Assembly (NCBI GenBank): GCA_019418605.1
Contig: DYBN01000032.1
Coordinates: forward strand, 1-64,000
DNA from: Sutterella sp.
GTDB lineage: Bacteria; Pseudomonadota; Gammaproteobacteria; Burkholderiales; Burkholderiaceae_F
Length of the DNA: 64,000 nt
Direction: 5' to 3'
The notes under the pieces are model-generated. The model worked only from the letters and a program-made list of their open reading frames with translations, was not told where the DNA came from and did no database searches. Below are positions 1 through 8,690 of the stretch, one piece after another. Position 1 is the stretch's first letter; the number at the start of each line of letters is the position of its first letter. Position numbers and translations under genes: made by a program.

Positions 1-179
1 TCTCTCGTGGGAAGCTTGTGCTGCGGGCGGTGTTCGTCGTTGAGGCCGCACTCGCAGTAGACGCAGTCAAAGCTGCAGACCTTGCCGTCGGCGGGCAGCA
101 GGTTGACGCCAAGGCTCCTGCCGAGCCTGCGGCTGTGCACGGGACCAAAAACGGGCGAAGGAAAGAGAACCGTCGACAT
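1..179 (-). CDS. Radical SAM protein, 5' end only (gene runs off the window)
   Basis: Translating the minus strand from the ATG at 179-177 gives about 59 residues reading off the window edge. They contain a PSPVFGPVHSRRLGRSLG-type opening followed by CSFDCVYCECG, which holds the CxxxCxxC triad that binds the radical-SAM 4Fe-4S cluster. That opening (GPVxSRRLGxSLG, then the Cys triad) is typical of the COG0731-like Fe-S oxidoreductase group related to wybutosine-synthesis radical SAM enzymes. Substrate unknown. The rest of the gene lies upstream of base 1, so length and C-terminal domains cannot be judged. Confidence 0.75.
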   Translation of the reverse strand, partial: MSTVLFPSPVFGPVHSRRLGRSLGVNLLPADGKVCSFDCVYCECGLNDEHRPQHKLPTR

Positions 180-355
180 TGTCTTTTTGCTCGCAAAAAA
201 GAAAAAACCCGCCCTCAGGGGAGACAAAAAGAGCGGTGAAAAACGGGTGGCTAAAAGGCAGACGCCTTAACGCCCCCCTTGCTCACTCGAGAGCCTTTTT
301 GCCGGCCTCCCTCTTTGAGGCGGGATCGTTGAAAAGAAAGATCTTTTTTAAAAGA

Positions 356-1051
356 CTAATTTTCGCGCGCCGTCGCCACGACGCCGTGCATGGCAGCCCA
401 CGTCCAGGGGGTGTTGAGCCACTCCATGACAAGTTTTGACTGCTCCTCGTTGATGACGCCCATCTGGCAGGCCTTCTTTACCACCACGTCAAAGGCGATC
501 ACGTCGTAGGTCTTGATGTTTTGCTCGGAAAAAAGACGCATCGTCTCGGGAATGGCGTAGTTCGTAATCGACATCACCTGCGTCACCTCGGCCCCTTCCT
601 CGCGCAGGGCGCGGATGGCGTCAAGACAGCTCAAGCCGGTTGAGACATGGTCTTCCAAAAGCAGCACGTTGAGTCCGTGCACGTCGCCGCCTTCGATGCG
701 CGAGTGGTTGCCGTAGGTCTTGGCCGTCTGGCGCACCATGATCGCAGGCAGCCCCAGCCGGTAGGCAAGCGCCGCCGCGTGCATCGAGCCCGCGGTTTCG
801 ACGCCCGCGACGACGTCGAACTTGAGGTCGTACTCCTCGACGCGGCTAGCCATCGTCTCGATCACGTCGTTCCACGCCTCGGGGTGGAAAAAGAGCTTGC
901 GGTTGTCGACGTAGACCGGAGAAATCAGGCCGGACTTCAAGCGCATCGGCGCGTCGGTCAGAAACTCCACGGCCTGGGCGCGGATGAGCCGCTCGGCCAT
1001 GATGTCTTCGGCAATCCTGCTCGTGTAGCTGGGCTTGTAAGTCATCGTCAA
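356..1051 (-). CDS. pyrE: Orotate phosphoribosyltransferase
   Basis: A 231-residue cytosolic enzyme of de novo pyrimidine synthesis that joins orotate to PRPP to give OMP. The N-terminal half has the LKSGLISPVYVDNRKL segment seen in OPRTases (substrate loop, residues about 38-53). The PRPP-binding motif is present as LLLEDHVSTGLS (about 130-141), preceded by VAGVETAGSMHAAALA. Length is slightly above the usual 210-225. It lies 25 bp downstream of the amidohydrolase gene on the same strand, so the two are probably cotranscribed as a pyrimidine salvage/synthesis pair. The 5' region is short and no attenuator was recognised. Confidence 0.88.
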   Translation of the reverse strand: MTMTYKPSYTSRIAEDIMAERLIRAQAVEFLTDAPMRLKSGLISPVYVDNRKLFFHPEAWNDVIETMASRVEEYDLKFDVVAGVETAGSMHAAALAYRLGLPAIMVRQTAKTYGNHSRIEGGDVHGLNVLLLEDHVSTGLSCLDAIRALREEGAEVTQVMSITNYAIPETMRLFSEQNIKTYDVIAFDVVVKKACQMGVINEEQSKLVMEWLNTPWTWAAMHGVVATAREN

Positions 1052-1076
1052 TGATTCCCTTTAGTGAAAGCGATCC

Positions 1077-2066
1077 TTAGGACAGGCCGAGCACCTTGCG
1101 GCCGTTGACGCTCGCGATGTTGACCAACTGCTCGAAGTCGTCAAAGCGGCACCCCGTGGCAAGAAGCTGCAGCTCGTGCCACATGTCGCCGGCGCTCCAG
1201 GGCACCATCGCGTCGCACACGTTGTCGGTGCCAAGCGCCACGGTCACGCCCGCGGGCACAAGTTCGTCGACGGGCGTCATCGAGTTGTGCATCGGGCCGA
1301 TGCGCTCGGTGCGCGCCGTATCAATCCAGGCCGTGGGGCAGCACACCATCATGACGCCCGCTTCCTTTAGGAGCTCATAGAGGCGCTGGCGGTACATCTT
1401 GGAATGCGCGCCGATCGAGATGCCGTGGATGGCGACCACGCGCCCCTGCATGCCGTGCTCAATAGCCTTTAAGGCAAGCATTTCGGTTTCGTATTCGCTA
1501 GACATGTTGAACTGATCGACGTGCACGTGCACCATCTTGTTCAAGGCCTTGCCCGTGCCGAGCAAAATGTCGAAGGCTTCGGCCGCGCGCCCGAAGTCGC
1601 GCTCGTCGCGCTTGGGCAGTCCCCCGATGATGTCGACCATCTCGGCGCCGATGTCAAACCACTTGCGCGCCTCGGGATCGATCACGCCCTTGAGCGTCTG
1701 GTTGGCAAACTTCACCGTGATCTGATCGGCGTAGTGCTCGCGCGCCCGGATGCCCGCCCTGATCGCGCGGTCTTCCGTCATCGGGTCGATGTCGACGAAC
1801 GTCGCGCAGGCCGTGCAGCCCTGGCTGATCATGAGTTCAAAGAACATCGAGAAGCGCCGGTAGAAGTCCTCCTCGGTCGACTCTCTCTTGAGCCGGTCCA
1901 GGGCATCCCACTTCTGCTGCAGGGTGCAGGTGCGGCGCATCTCGAGAATTTCAGGCGAAAGCGTAAAGGCCCGGTCGGCGTGGGCATGGGTGTTGACCCA
2001 GCCGCCCGCCTTCATGATGGCCGGCTCGAGCATCTCGCGGATGGTGCGCGGATTTTCTGTCGTCAT
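1077..2066 (-). CDS. Amidohydrolase, cytosine-deaminase-like
   Basis: About 329 residues of the metal-dependent amidohydrolase superfamily. The metal ligands can be followed: HxH in NTHAHADR near the N-terminus, a third His in HVHVDQF, a fourth in AIHGISIG, and the conserved Asp in ALGTDNVCD. The HxHxDR start and GTDN pattern are closest to cytosine deaminase and related aminohydrolases. The open frame extends to 2147, but the ATG at 2066 has an AGGAA-type ribosome site just upstream and starts directly before the domain. The adjacent pyrE supports a base-salvage role; the exact substrate is not determined by sequence alone. Confidence 0.8.
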   Translation of the reverse strand: MTTENPRTIREMLEPAIMKAGGWVNTHAHADRAFTLSPEILEMRRTCTLQQKWDALDRLKRESTEEDFYRRFSMFFELMISQGCTACATFVDIDPMTEDRAIRAGIRAREHYADQITVKFANQTLKGVIDPEARKWFDIGAEMVDIIGGLPKRDERDFGRAAEAFDILLGTGKALNKMVHVHVDQFNMSSEYETEMLALKAIEHGMQGRVVAIHGISIGAHSKMYRQRLYELLKEAGVMMVCCPTAWIDTARTERIGPMHNSMTPVDELVPAGVTVALGTDNVCDAMVPWSAGDMWHELQLLATGCRFDDFEQLVNIASVNGRKVLGLS

Positions 2067-2147
2067 GTCGATTCCTGAATTTTCCTTGGTTGTGCAGAAG
2101 GGGCGCGGCGAGCATGAAGCGGGCGCTTTTTTTGCACCCGCCCGCAC

Positions 2148-3260
2148 TCAGGGCACCTGCTCAATTTTCATGGATTTGTCCAAAACTGTCACGCGCCCGG
2201 CAATCGAGCGGCTCACCCAGAGCGTCTTCAAGTCGCTTGAGATGAGAATCACCGCGAGCTTTTCCCTGCCGGCATACTCGATCGCACGGTCGGAACCCAT
2301 GGCAAAAAGCGCCGTGCACCAGCCGTCGGCGCGCGCGCCGTCGGCGTCGACAATCGTGACGCTTGCCAGGTCGGTAAGCGCGGGCTCGCCCGTCACCGGG
2401 CTCAGAATATGTCCGTAGACGCGCCCGCCGGACTCAATTTTGCGCTCATAGTCGCCCGAGGTGATGACCGACTCGTCGGAGGCATCGACAACGGCAAGAA
2501 TCGTGTTGCGCTCCGCGTCGGGCCGCTGCACGCCGATGCGCCAGTCTCTGCCCGAAGGCGACTTGCCGATCAAGCTCACGTTGCCGCCAAGATCAATGAT
2601 GCCCTGCTGCGCGCCCGCCTTCTTCATGTCGCGGGCAAGCGCCGTGCCGATCCACCCCTTGGCGATGGCGCCAAGATCAATGCTTTGCCCCTCGCCAATC
2701 TTTACGCGGCAGGTTCCCGGCTTTTGCTCGACGGCAATGCGGGTGTAGTCAACCTTTTCAAGCGCTGCGTCAATGTCCTTTTGCTCGGGTCTTGTCTCGC
2801 CCCCAAAGCCAATCTTCCAGACGTTGACAAGAGCGCCGATCGTGGGCTCAAAGGCCCTGTCCGAGGCTTTGGCGATGTCAAGGGCGCTTTGCACAAGGCC
2901 CGCGACGCGGCAGTCCACCCCCACCCAGCGGCCCGCCTGGCGGTTGACGTCGTTCAACGGCCCCGAGCCGTGCACGGTAAAAAGCGTCTCGTACTGCGCG
3001 ACCTGCCGCTCGAAGGCGTCCGACAATGAGGCAGCCGTCGCCTCGTCTTTGGCAAAAAGACGGGCCGAGACGATCGTTCCCATCGAAAGCCCCGTGTAGC
3101 GGGCCTCGTAGACAGCCTCGGCCCCGGCCTCCTGCCGCTCCTGCGGAGCGCCCTCTTTATCGAGCGCTTGTGCATGCAGGGGCAGGCAAAAAGCCGCCGC
3201 AACTGCGCACGCGCACACAAAACGAGTCAAGTGTTTTAAAGCGAAGGAGGCGGGGGTCAT
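2148..3260 (-). CDS. apbE: FAD:protein FMN transferase (ApbE), exported
   Basis: A periplasmic enzyme that cleaves FAD and attaches FMN covalently to Ser/Thr of target flavoproteins. From the ATG at 3260 it has about 370 residues with a signal peptide (hydrophobic stretch FVCACAVAAAFCLPLHAQA, cleavage probably after AQA). Family motifs are GLSMGTIV, SIDLGAIAKGW, IDLGGNVSLIGK, and VITSGDYERK. An upstream in-frame extension to 3386 is hydrophobic but gives a double leader and is less likely. Candidate client: the small FMN-binding protein at 8361-8690, about 5 kb away. It ends 81 bp before the amidohydrolase start. Confidence 0.9.
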   Translation of the reverse strand: MTPASFALKHLTRFVCACAVAAAFCLPLHAQALDKEGAPQERQEAGAEAVYEARYTGLSMGTIVSARLFAKDEATAASLSDAFERQVAQYETLFTVHGSGPLNDVNRQAGRWVGVDCRVAGLVQSALDIAKASDRAFEPTIGALVNVWKIGFGGETRPEQKDIDAALEKVDYTRIAVEQKPGTCRVKIGEGQSIDLGAIAKGWIGTALARDMKKAGAQQGIIDLGGNVSLIGKSPSGRDWRIGVQRPDAERNTILAVVDASDESVITSGDYERKIESGGRVYGHILSPVTGEPALTDLASVTIVDADGARADGWCTALFAMGSDRAIEYAGREKLAVILISSDLKTLWVSRSIAGRVTVLDKSMKIEQVP

Positions 3261-3646
3261 GAGGGAAAAAAGGGGCTTTAAAAAAGAAAGAATCAGCGGG
3301 AGTACAAAAAGCGAAAGTGCGAAAGTGCAAAAGGCGCCTGCGGGACTTTTCGGGAGTCTGCCAAAGGGCATCCAAGGGGCATCCAAAGGATGGCCTGCCG
3401 CAGTTCAATGCGGCGCGAAATTTAGCACATTGCCGCTTCGAACTTTACGGCATTTCCGCCCCATTCCAACCCCAATCCAGCCCCATTCCCGTCCCTTTCG
3501 GGCACCTTAATGAGGCCTTGCAATCCTCTCTTTTTTCCTCGGAAATCCCCGCCAGCGCCCCTCGCGTACAATCCTCGGACGGGCACCGGGCGCTGTGTTT
3601 TCCCGGCCCGCACCTTCAGAACTCTTTTTCAAGGACAGCCACCGCC

Positions 3647-4363
3647 ATGCCGCAGCTCACCGTTACAGGCTCCATCGATCCGCTTCTTTGCGTGGAACTT
3701 CAAAAAGGCGAGAGCATCTTTGCCGAGCGCAACGCCATGGTCGCCATGGACGAGACGCTCGCGCTCACCGGCACCGCCCGCGGCGGGCTCTTTTCGGCCA
3801 TCTCGCGAAAGCTTCTCAACGACGAGACCTTCTTTCAGCAGAAAATCGAAGCGCGCGACGGCCCGGGACGCGCACTGCTCACCCCGACGCTACCAGGCGA
3901 CCTTGCCATTCTCAAGCTTGACGGCCACGAATACATGGTGGCCGACGGCGCTTATCTCGCAAGCACCGAGGGCGTGGAAATCGAGGTGAAGTCCCAGGGG
4001 CTTGGACGGGCCGTTCTCGGCGACTCGGGCGGCTTTTTCATCATGAAGGCTACGGGCGCAGGAGAGCTCGTTGCAAGCGGCTTTGGCAGCATGCGCGCCA
4101 TCACCCTTGACGGCACGCGCTCGGTCTTTGTCGACAACGGGCACCTCGTGGCCTGGGATGCGGCGCTTGACTACGAGCTTGCGCTCAACACAAGCAAGCG
4201 GGGCTTTTTCGGAAAGCTCCTGCACAGCCAGACTTCGGGCGAAGGCGTCGTGCTCAAATTCTCCGGCAAAGGCACGCTCTACGTGTGCTCGCGCAACCGC
4301 GGCGGCTTCGTCGACTGGCTCTTTTCCCAGCAGCCCCAGCAGCAGGCGGTAAAAAACGAATAG
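3647..4363 (+). CDS. AIM24/TIGR00266-family protein
   Basis: A 238-residue protein of the AIM24 family (bacterial TIGR00266 proteins), a double-stranded beta-helix fold of unknown biochemical role. Visible family signatures are LQKGESIFAERNAMVAMDE near the start, GGLFSAISRKLLNDETFF (about 49-66), LPGDLAILKL, and VFVDNGHLVAWD (about 160-171). The ATG at 3647 has AAGGA 11 bp upstream and begins the domain. The gene stands alone, divergent from apbE, and is followed by a long nested hairpin (4385-4455) that may end its transcript. No catalytic residues can be named. Confidence 0.85.
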   Translation: MPQLTVTGSIDPLLCVELQKGESIFAERNAMVAMDETLALTGTARGGLFSAISRKLLNDETFFQQKIEARDGPGRALLTPTLPGDLAILKLDGHEYMVADGAYLASTEGVEIEVKSQGLGRAVLGDSGGFFIMKATGAGELVASGFGSMRAITLDGTRSVFVDNGHLVAWDAALDYELALNTSKRGFFGKLLHSQTSGEGVVLKFSGKGTLYVCSRNRGGFVDWLFSQQPQQQAVKNE

Positions 4364-4384
4364 TCCAACTCCCAGGGCGCAAAA

Positions 4385-4455
4385 AAACCGGCCGCCTGAA
4401 ACCCTGTGCGCCGCTAAAAAATGCGGCGCCATCGATTTCAGAACCCGGCCGGTTT
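4385..4455. repeat. Long nested hairpin, possible terminator
   Basis: Three nested pairs of complementary arms share one centre: AAACCGGCC (4385-4393) with GGCCGGTTT (4447-4455), CTGAAA (4396-4401) with TTTCAG (4436-4441), and GCGCCGC (4408-4414) with GCGGCGC (4423-4429), around an A-rich loop. It starts 21 bp after the AIM24 stop. A long stem supports a terminator or RNA-processing role, although only three Ts follow on the plus strand. Confidence 0.6.
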
Positions 4456-4464
4456 GCCGCTTTC

Positions 4465-4500
4465 AGCACCTGATTTTTGCGACGTTTTGTACCAGCCTGC
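4465..4500 (-). pseudogene. Relic of the 3' end of a second transposase gene
   Basis: The 18 bases at 4475-4492 are identical to 6362-6379, which encode the C-terminal TKRRK of the intact transposase at 6339-8168. Read on the minus strand in the same frame, this site gives AGTKRRKNQ against PSTKRRKTQ. The match continues for five more bases (TCAGG) after one mismatch. Nothing further of the gene is evident on either side. This looks like the last codons of a related element left after deletion. Confidence 0.5.
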
Positions 4501-4676
4501 ATATTGCAAGTGCCCCGCTTCTAGCCGCCCCTCGATCTAACCGGCCGGAAAGCCGCCGTGAGGGACGATAAAAGGGGCGAACGGGCGCACAAAAAAGGGG
4601 GTGGTTCGCGAAAAACGGCGACACTACCCCCTTGCCCCCGAGAGTCAGCGCTGAGAGTCGGGGGACGCTCAGGTTG

Positions 4677-5090
4677 TCACGGTTGTCGGAGATGGAAGAA
4701 GGCCAGAAAAGCCTTTTCGTTGAGGAGGCACTCTGCGAGAGTCAGGATGATCTCTTCTCCGGTTTCCTCGATCTGAGCGCAGACGTTGACAACCTGCTGC
4801 TTGAACTTTCTGAGGCTCATCTCCGGGATGTGAGCCTTCCGCTGGTCAGGCTTTGCAGCCTTGTTGGCGGACCTGAGCCCGCGAAGCAGGAGCCTGCGGG
4901 CGACCTTCTCGACGAGCTGGGTCAGCATGGCCAGAAGCATGCGGTACGAATTGGTATGGAACGCCGTGGCGCTGGCGCGGGCGCCGAAACAATCGGCTTT
5001 GAACTCGCCGATGTCCTTTTCCATCTTGCCCCGTCCGACTGACGAACGGACCGCTCTCAAAGTTCTTTCCCTGCTCCCGGGGGTTTAAAG
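4677..5090 (-). pseudogene. C-terminal fragment of an IS1380-like transposase
   Basis: The minus strand carries about 127 residues beginning in effect with VGRGKMEKDIGEFKADC, then ASATAFHTNSYRMLLAMLTQLV. This follows the end of IS1380-type DDE transposases, where the catalytic Glu (here in RGKMEKDI) sits before a helix with an N-R-x-L pattern. There is no room for the catalytic Asp regions: the frame meets a stop near 5087. No ATG is present and the nominal start is TTG within the fragment. It is a decayed insertion sequence bordering the toxin-antitoxin pair. The family assignment is by pattern and moderately certain. Confidence 0.55.
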
Positions 5091-5186
5091 ATGGGAGTCC
5101 AAACGTGAAGGTCTATCGGATCCCTACGCCCGCCCAATAGAGCCGGTATGGCTGGGGTGCACGTGTTGGAAAAGGCCAATTGAAGC

Positions 5187-5201
5187 CTGTAATCGTTACA
5201 G
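5187..5201. promoter_or_regulatory. Palindrome upstream of toxin-antitoxin genes, candidate operator
   Basis: CTGTAA (5187-5192) and TTACAG (5196-5201) form a 15-bp palindrome with a 3-bp centre, about 80 bp before the antitoxin start. CTGTAA recurs at 5236-5241 and 5275-5280, the last running into the start codon. Repeated half-sites at this location are what an autoregulated toxin-antitoxin promoter would show. This is inference from pattern only. Confidence 0.35.
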
Positions 5202-5279
5202 ATTGCAGGTTTCCATGGGCTTTTTCAGCACTTTGCTGTAAATTGCATGTTGTTGAGTTACTCACTTAGGACATCTGTA

Positions 5280-5741
5280 ATGCTTACCTGCATGGAAGTC
5301 GCCAATTACTTGCTCTCCAAGACCGACGAAGAGGCGGGCGACGTGATCTCAAACCTCAAGCTTCAAAAGCTGGTTTACTACGTTCAAGGCTTTTCACTGG
5401 CGATGAACGACCGGCCGATGTTTGAGGAAGACATCTACGCTTGGCAGCATGGTCCGGTTGTCCCCAGCCTCTATCACCACTTCAAGGACAACGGCGCCTA
5501 CGGCATTCCGAAGCCGGCTGATTTTGATGCCTCGACCATCCCGGCCGAAGACCGCGAACTCATGGATGAGGTCTATGACGTTTACGGTCAGTTTTCGGCG
5601 TGGAAGCTCAGGAACATGACGCATGAAGAGGCGCCTTGGAAGAACACGCCCATCAACGGCATCATTTCAAAAGAATCGATGAAGAGCTTTTTCAAGGGGT
5701 TGGTGGATGACGAAGAAACGCATCAAACAGCCCGCGCTTGA
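5280..5741 (+). CDS. Panacea-domain (DUF4065/SocA-like) antitoxin candidate
   Basis: A 153-residue protein with the Panacea domain (earlier DUF4065, SocA/GepA-like). Signatures are VANYLLSK near the N-terminus, the LKLQKLVYYVQG core (about 27-38), the YAWQHGPVVPSLYHHFK segment (about 55-71) and the C-terminal APWKNTPINGIISKESMKSFF. Panacea proteins are known antitoxins that neutralise unrelated toxins through this shared domain. The ATG at 5280 is preceded by AGGA at 5268; an earlier in-frame start lacks a site. It overlaps the following gene by 35 bp, a coupled arrangement expected for a toxin-antitoxin operon. Confidence 0.8.
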   Translation: MLTCMEVANYLLSKTDEEAGDVISNLKLQKLVYYVQGFSLAMNDRPMFEEDIYAWQHGPVVPSLYHHFKDNGAYGIPKPADFDASTIPAEDRELMDEVYDVYGQFSAWKLRNMTHEEAPWKNTPINGIISKESMKSFFKGLVDDEETHQTARA

Positions 5742-6126
5742 GCAACGGGGAAAGGTAAGACTCCCCAGTCAAAGCGACATGCAGCGGCCGGATGAACTTC
5801 ATCCGGCCTTTTCGTTCGAGCACATGATGCCCGGCTTTGATGTGGAGGATTGCGAGAAAGACGACCGCGCAGCGCTTTCCCTGAAGCTTTTGAAACTTGG
5901 CAAGATGACATGGGCCCAGATCAAGCAGTGCCCGCGCCACGGCATGGGTTTTGAAACACTTGACAGAAAGAGCATCAAGGCGGGCATCCCTCCCTTCATC
6001 ACCCCTGAGGTTCGCCTGCTTGCCTTTCGGTTTTCCGGCATGAAGGCCATGGTCGGATACCGCATCGGCCGCACGTTCTTCATCGTCTGGCTGGATCGAA
6101 ATTTCTCTCTGTACGACCACGGCTAG
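5707..6126 (+). CDS. Candidate toxin partner of the Panacea antitoxin
   Basis: A 139-residue protein beginning inside the 3' end of the Panacea gene (35-bp overlap). The N-terminal third is basic and polar; the conserved-looking core has FSFEHMMPGFDVEDC, LLKLGKMTWAQIKQCPRHGMGFE and a C-terminal beta-rich end with AFRFSGMKAMVGYRIG, FFIVWLDRN and a final YDHG. I do not know a named domain for it. Position, size and overlap make it the toxin candidate of the pair. The WLDRNFSLYDHG ending looks like a compact RNase or nucleotide-binding fold, but this is a guess. Confidence 0.6.
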   Translation: MTKKRIKQPALEQRGKVRLPSQSDMQRPDELHPAFSFEHMMPGFDVEDCEKDDRAALSLKLLKLGKMTWAQIKQCPRHGMGFETLDRKSIKAGIPPFITPEVRLLAFRFSGMKAMVGYRIGRTFFIVWLDRNFSLYDHG

Positions 6127-6310
6127 ACAGTCTCGAACTAGCGCGAGCCTCCGAGGCTTTGCTTGCCTTCGCGCCGGGAACTGAAAAGGCCAATCACGGG
6201 CCGTTTCGAAAGAGACGGCCACGTGAACCTGTTCATGAGAGCTGGTTGACGTGGAACCAAATTATCTAAAGAAGATGCGAAAGCGTGATCCTGAGCTAAG
6301 TTCTTACCTA

Positions 6311-6325
6311 GGGACAAATTGTCCC
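6311..6325. repeat. Near-perfect palindrome beside the transposase gene
   Basis: GGGACAA at 6311-6317 and TTGTCCC at 6319-6325 face each other around one base, 13 bp beyond the transposase stop. It may be part of the insertion-sequence terminus or a transcription stop. No matching sequence was found at the opposite end (8169-8205), so the element's boundaries are not resolved. Confidence 0.4.
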
Positions 6326-6338
6326 CAGACAGCCATGC

Positions 6339-8168
6339 TTACTCCGACATAGTCTCCTGAGTTTTGCGACGTTTTGTACTAGGAATCCGATTCGGTAATC
6401 GGTTCCTTCCGAGGCCTCGTACCCGCTTTGAGGCATACCCGGGGCGACATTCTTCCGGCACCTCAATGCCAAACGCTTCGCAGATCTTCAGCTGATCAGA
6501 AACGAACGGCGTCATCTTCACCCGGGTGCCCGGGGTTTCAATGGCTCGGATGCACCGCATCTCGTCCAAGACGGCCAGCGAAGAATCAAACCGCTCGCGC
6601 AATTCTGTTGTCTTCCAGATGTGGCGTACATGACTGGCAAGGATCAGCCCCACGAAGAGTATGAAGAGCCGGCCGGTCTTGCCTTCTTCGGACCAGTTGC
6701 CCTGCATGTCAAAGCCCATCTGGGGCTTCATGTGCTCGAAGTACTTTTCCTGTTCGTCCCGGAGGCGATACTTCTTAAGCACGGACACGGCATCATCGTC
6801 CAAGCCGTGCGTCAGGAGACTGAAGAAGCCGTATTGACGACGCTGGCGCTCTATCTTCTTCTCCTTGAGCGCAAAGGCGGTCAGCTTCCCGCTCTCAATT
6901 GTCAGCTTGAAGAGATTGCATTCTTCCTGCAGAGCGTCGCCATCATCAATCGGTTCGGCGCCGTCTCTCAGTTCGGTCAGCAGTTCCTCCTGACGAACGG
7001 TTTCCAGGTCAAGTGATTTGACCTGCTTTGCACGGAGTTCCGGGTCGAAAAACAGGTTGATGCGCAGTCGGTCTGCGACCTTCTCCGTTTTCTTGGCAGT
7101 CTCGACAACGTAGCGCTCTTCAAACTGCTCGTGGTAGATCTCCAGCTCCCGGTCGAGAACCATAGAGGCAGGCTGCACCGCGAAGTCACCATAGGCCTTG
7201 ATGTGCTTGGAAATCAGCATCCGGCTCACAGGCGCGGCCGTGATGAGTGATCGCCCCTTGAGGATCACGCTTTCGAGGTTCTTGATCGTTTCGTAGGCAC
7301 GGTCGGTGATGTAGACGAGTGACTTGAACCCAGCTTTGTCCAGCTCTTGCGTAATCAGGAGAAAGGTTCGACAGTCAGCCATATTGCCGGGAAATGTTCT
7401 GTAGTAGATCGGCTGATGATCCGCCAGAGAGTAGACCACGACTTCATTGGTCTGAGGCAGGTCGGACCGATCTTTGTTCTTGCCCCATCGAATGTCGGCC
7501 AAGGAGCTGCCGTATGCGCTTCGGCTCGTGCTGTCGACCGCGCAGAGCGCTTTATCTCCAAGACGCTTCGCGCGCAAACGGAAAAGCAGATCTCGATGGA
7601 GTGTTGAGATGCTCTGAGTGAGCCTCGTTATGCGCGGGGAAGTAAGCGGCTCGTCATGGGGAGCGCGTACGACGCACTGCCAACGAGTCAGCCGGTTGTA
7701 CGAGTACTTGGACAAGTACGGGAACATGGCGAGCGTCAGCACCATGTCGACCATTTCTTCATTGCCGTCGAAGACGGCCCGCAGATCCGCGCGAAGGCCG
7801 AGCTTTTCGGCGATTTGCTCTAGAAGCCAGATGTCGCCGTAGAGCCGATCGCCGTGGCGTCGCTGCTGCTGACGACCCGGACTGCGCAGACCGGCCAACC
7901 GCTCGATCGCAGTGATGTCCCAGTCCGACGGAAAGATGAACTTTCTTCTCTCCTCCGGTGCCTGCAGGAGGAACGTCATGTTCGGCGTAAAGACTTTCGT
8001 CTCCGGATCAAAGCGGCCCCAATGGATACGCGTGTAGGTGCGTTTTCCGGTTCGTTCGTCGACCTTGGCTGGTTGCGTGGCGGCATAGACGTATGCCCCG
8101 AGCTTGTGGGTAGCGATGCGGTACGGGGCGAGCGGATCGCGTGGTCTTGGCATAGGATTCTGGTTCAA
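6339..8168 (-). mobile_element. DDE transposase (IS1634/IS4-like), intact
   Basis: A 609-residue transposase. The DDE triad is visible: first Asp in ALCAVDSTSRSAYG (about residue 217), second in LVYITDRAYETIKN (about 300), and Glu in the YRLRDEQEKYFEHMK signature (about 480), equivalent to the Y-R-E-K pattern of IS4-type enzymes. The segment RWGKNKDRSDLPQTNEVVVY is typical of the DDE_Tnp_1 group often labelled IS1634. The frame opens with TTG at 8168; an ATG at 8153 is an alternative and neither has a clear ribosome site. No stop or shift was found, so it could be active. Terminal inverted repeats were not identified. Confidence 0.82.
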
Positions 8169-8200
8169 TTTAACGACATAATTATACTATAAATAAAACC

Positions 8201-8232
8201 AAAAAAAAGCGGACTCTTGATGGAATCCGCTT
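8201..8232 (-). terminator. Rho-independent terminator of the FMN-binding gene
   Basis: On the minus strand AAGCGGA (8232-8226) pairs with TCCGCTT (8213-8207), followed by a run of T (complement of A at 8201-8206). It lies about 130 bp after the stop of the FMN-binding gene and separates it from the insertion sequence. Confidence 0.7.
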
Positions 8233-8360
8233 GATTTCAAATGAAATTTTCGATCTTCCGGAAGTTATTGTATAAAGTGTCAGAAGACTCAGATTCAGCA
8301 GGCTTTCATCCCGCAAAGGGAAGCCTGCCGCAACGCGCCTAGGCGCCTTAGCGCAACAAA

Positions 8361-8690
8361 TTACTGCGCGCTCTTCAGAGCATTGTTGACGGCTTCGATG
8401 ATGCCCTTGGAGGAGTTGCTGGCGCCCGTGACGGCCTGCACGCCTTCCGTGCCGTTCTTCTCGACGATCTGCTTGGTGAGGCTCTTCTGAGCGGCATCGA
8501 GCAGCATCTGGGTTTCGCCGTGCGAGACGACCTTCACGGCCGAGACCTTGCCGCCGGCCACGGTCACTTCGACCTTGATCGTGCTGGCATTGCCCTTGCC
8601 TTCGCCCGTGTAGGTGCCGTCCTTGTAGGCGGCGCTGGCGGCGGTGCAAAGCAGGGCAGCGGAAGCTGCAACGATGAGTTGCTTGATCAT
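8361..8690 (-). CDS. Exported FMN-binding-domain protein
   Basis: A 109-residue periplasmic protein: signal peptide (LIVAASAALLCTAASA, residues 5-20) then a single FMN-binding domain. The domain ends with AVTGASNSSKGI (about 86-97), which aligns with the ApbE flavinylation motif Dxx(S/T)GAT; here Ser91 would take the place of the FMN-bearing Thr and the leading Asp is Gln. The ATG at 8690 has AGGAG 8 bp upstream. It lies 360 bp downstream of the flavoprotein gene on the same strand. Such small flavinylated proteins shuttle electrons to partner reductases. ApbE at 2148-3260 could modify it. Whether the Ser variant is flavinylated is unknown. Confidence 0.85.
   Translation of the reverse strand: MIKQLIVAASAALLCTAASAAYKDGTYTGEGKGNASTIKVEVTVAGGKVSAVKVVSHGETQMLLDAAQKSLTKQIVEKNGTEGVQAVTGASNSSKGIIEAVNNALKSAQ

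Noticed and set aside
305..326. Inverted repeat after pyrE as a terminator
   Set aside because: The stem is short (GCCTC/GAGGC) and no T-run follows on the minus strand, so I did not list it.
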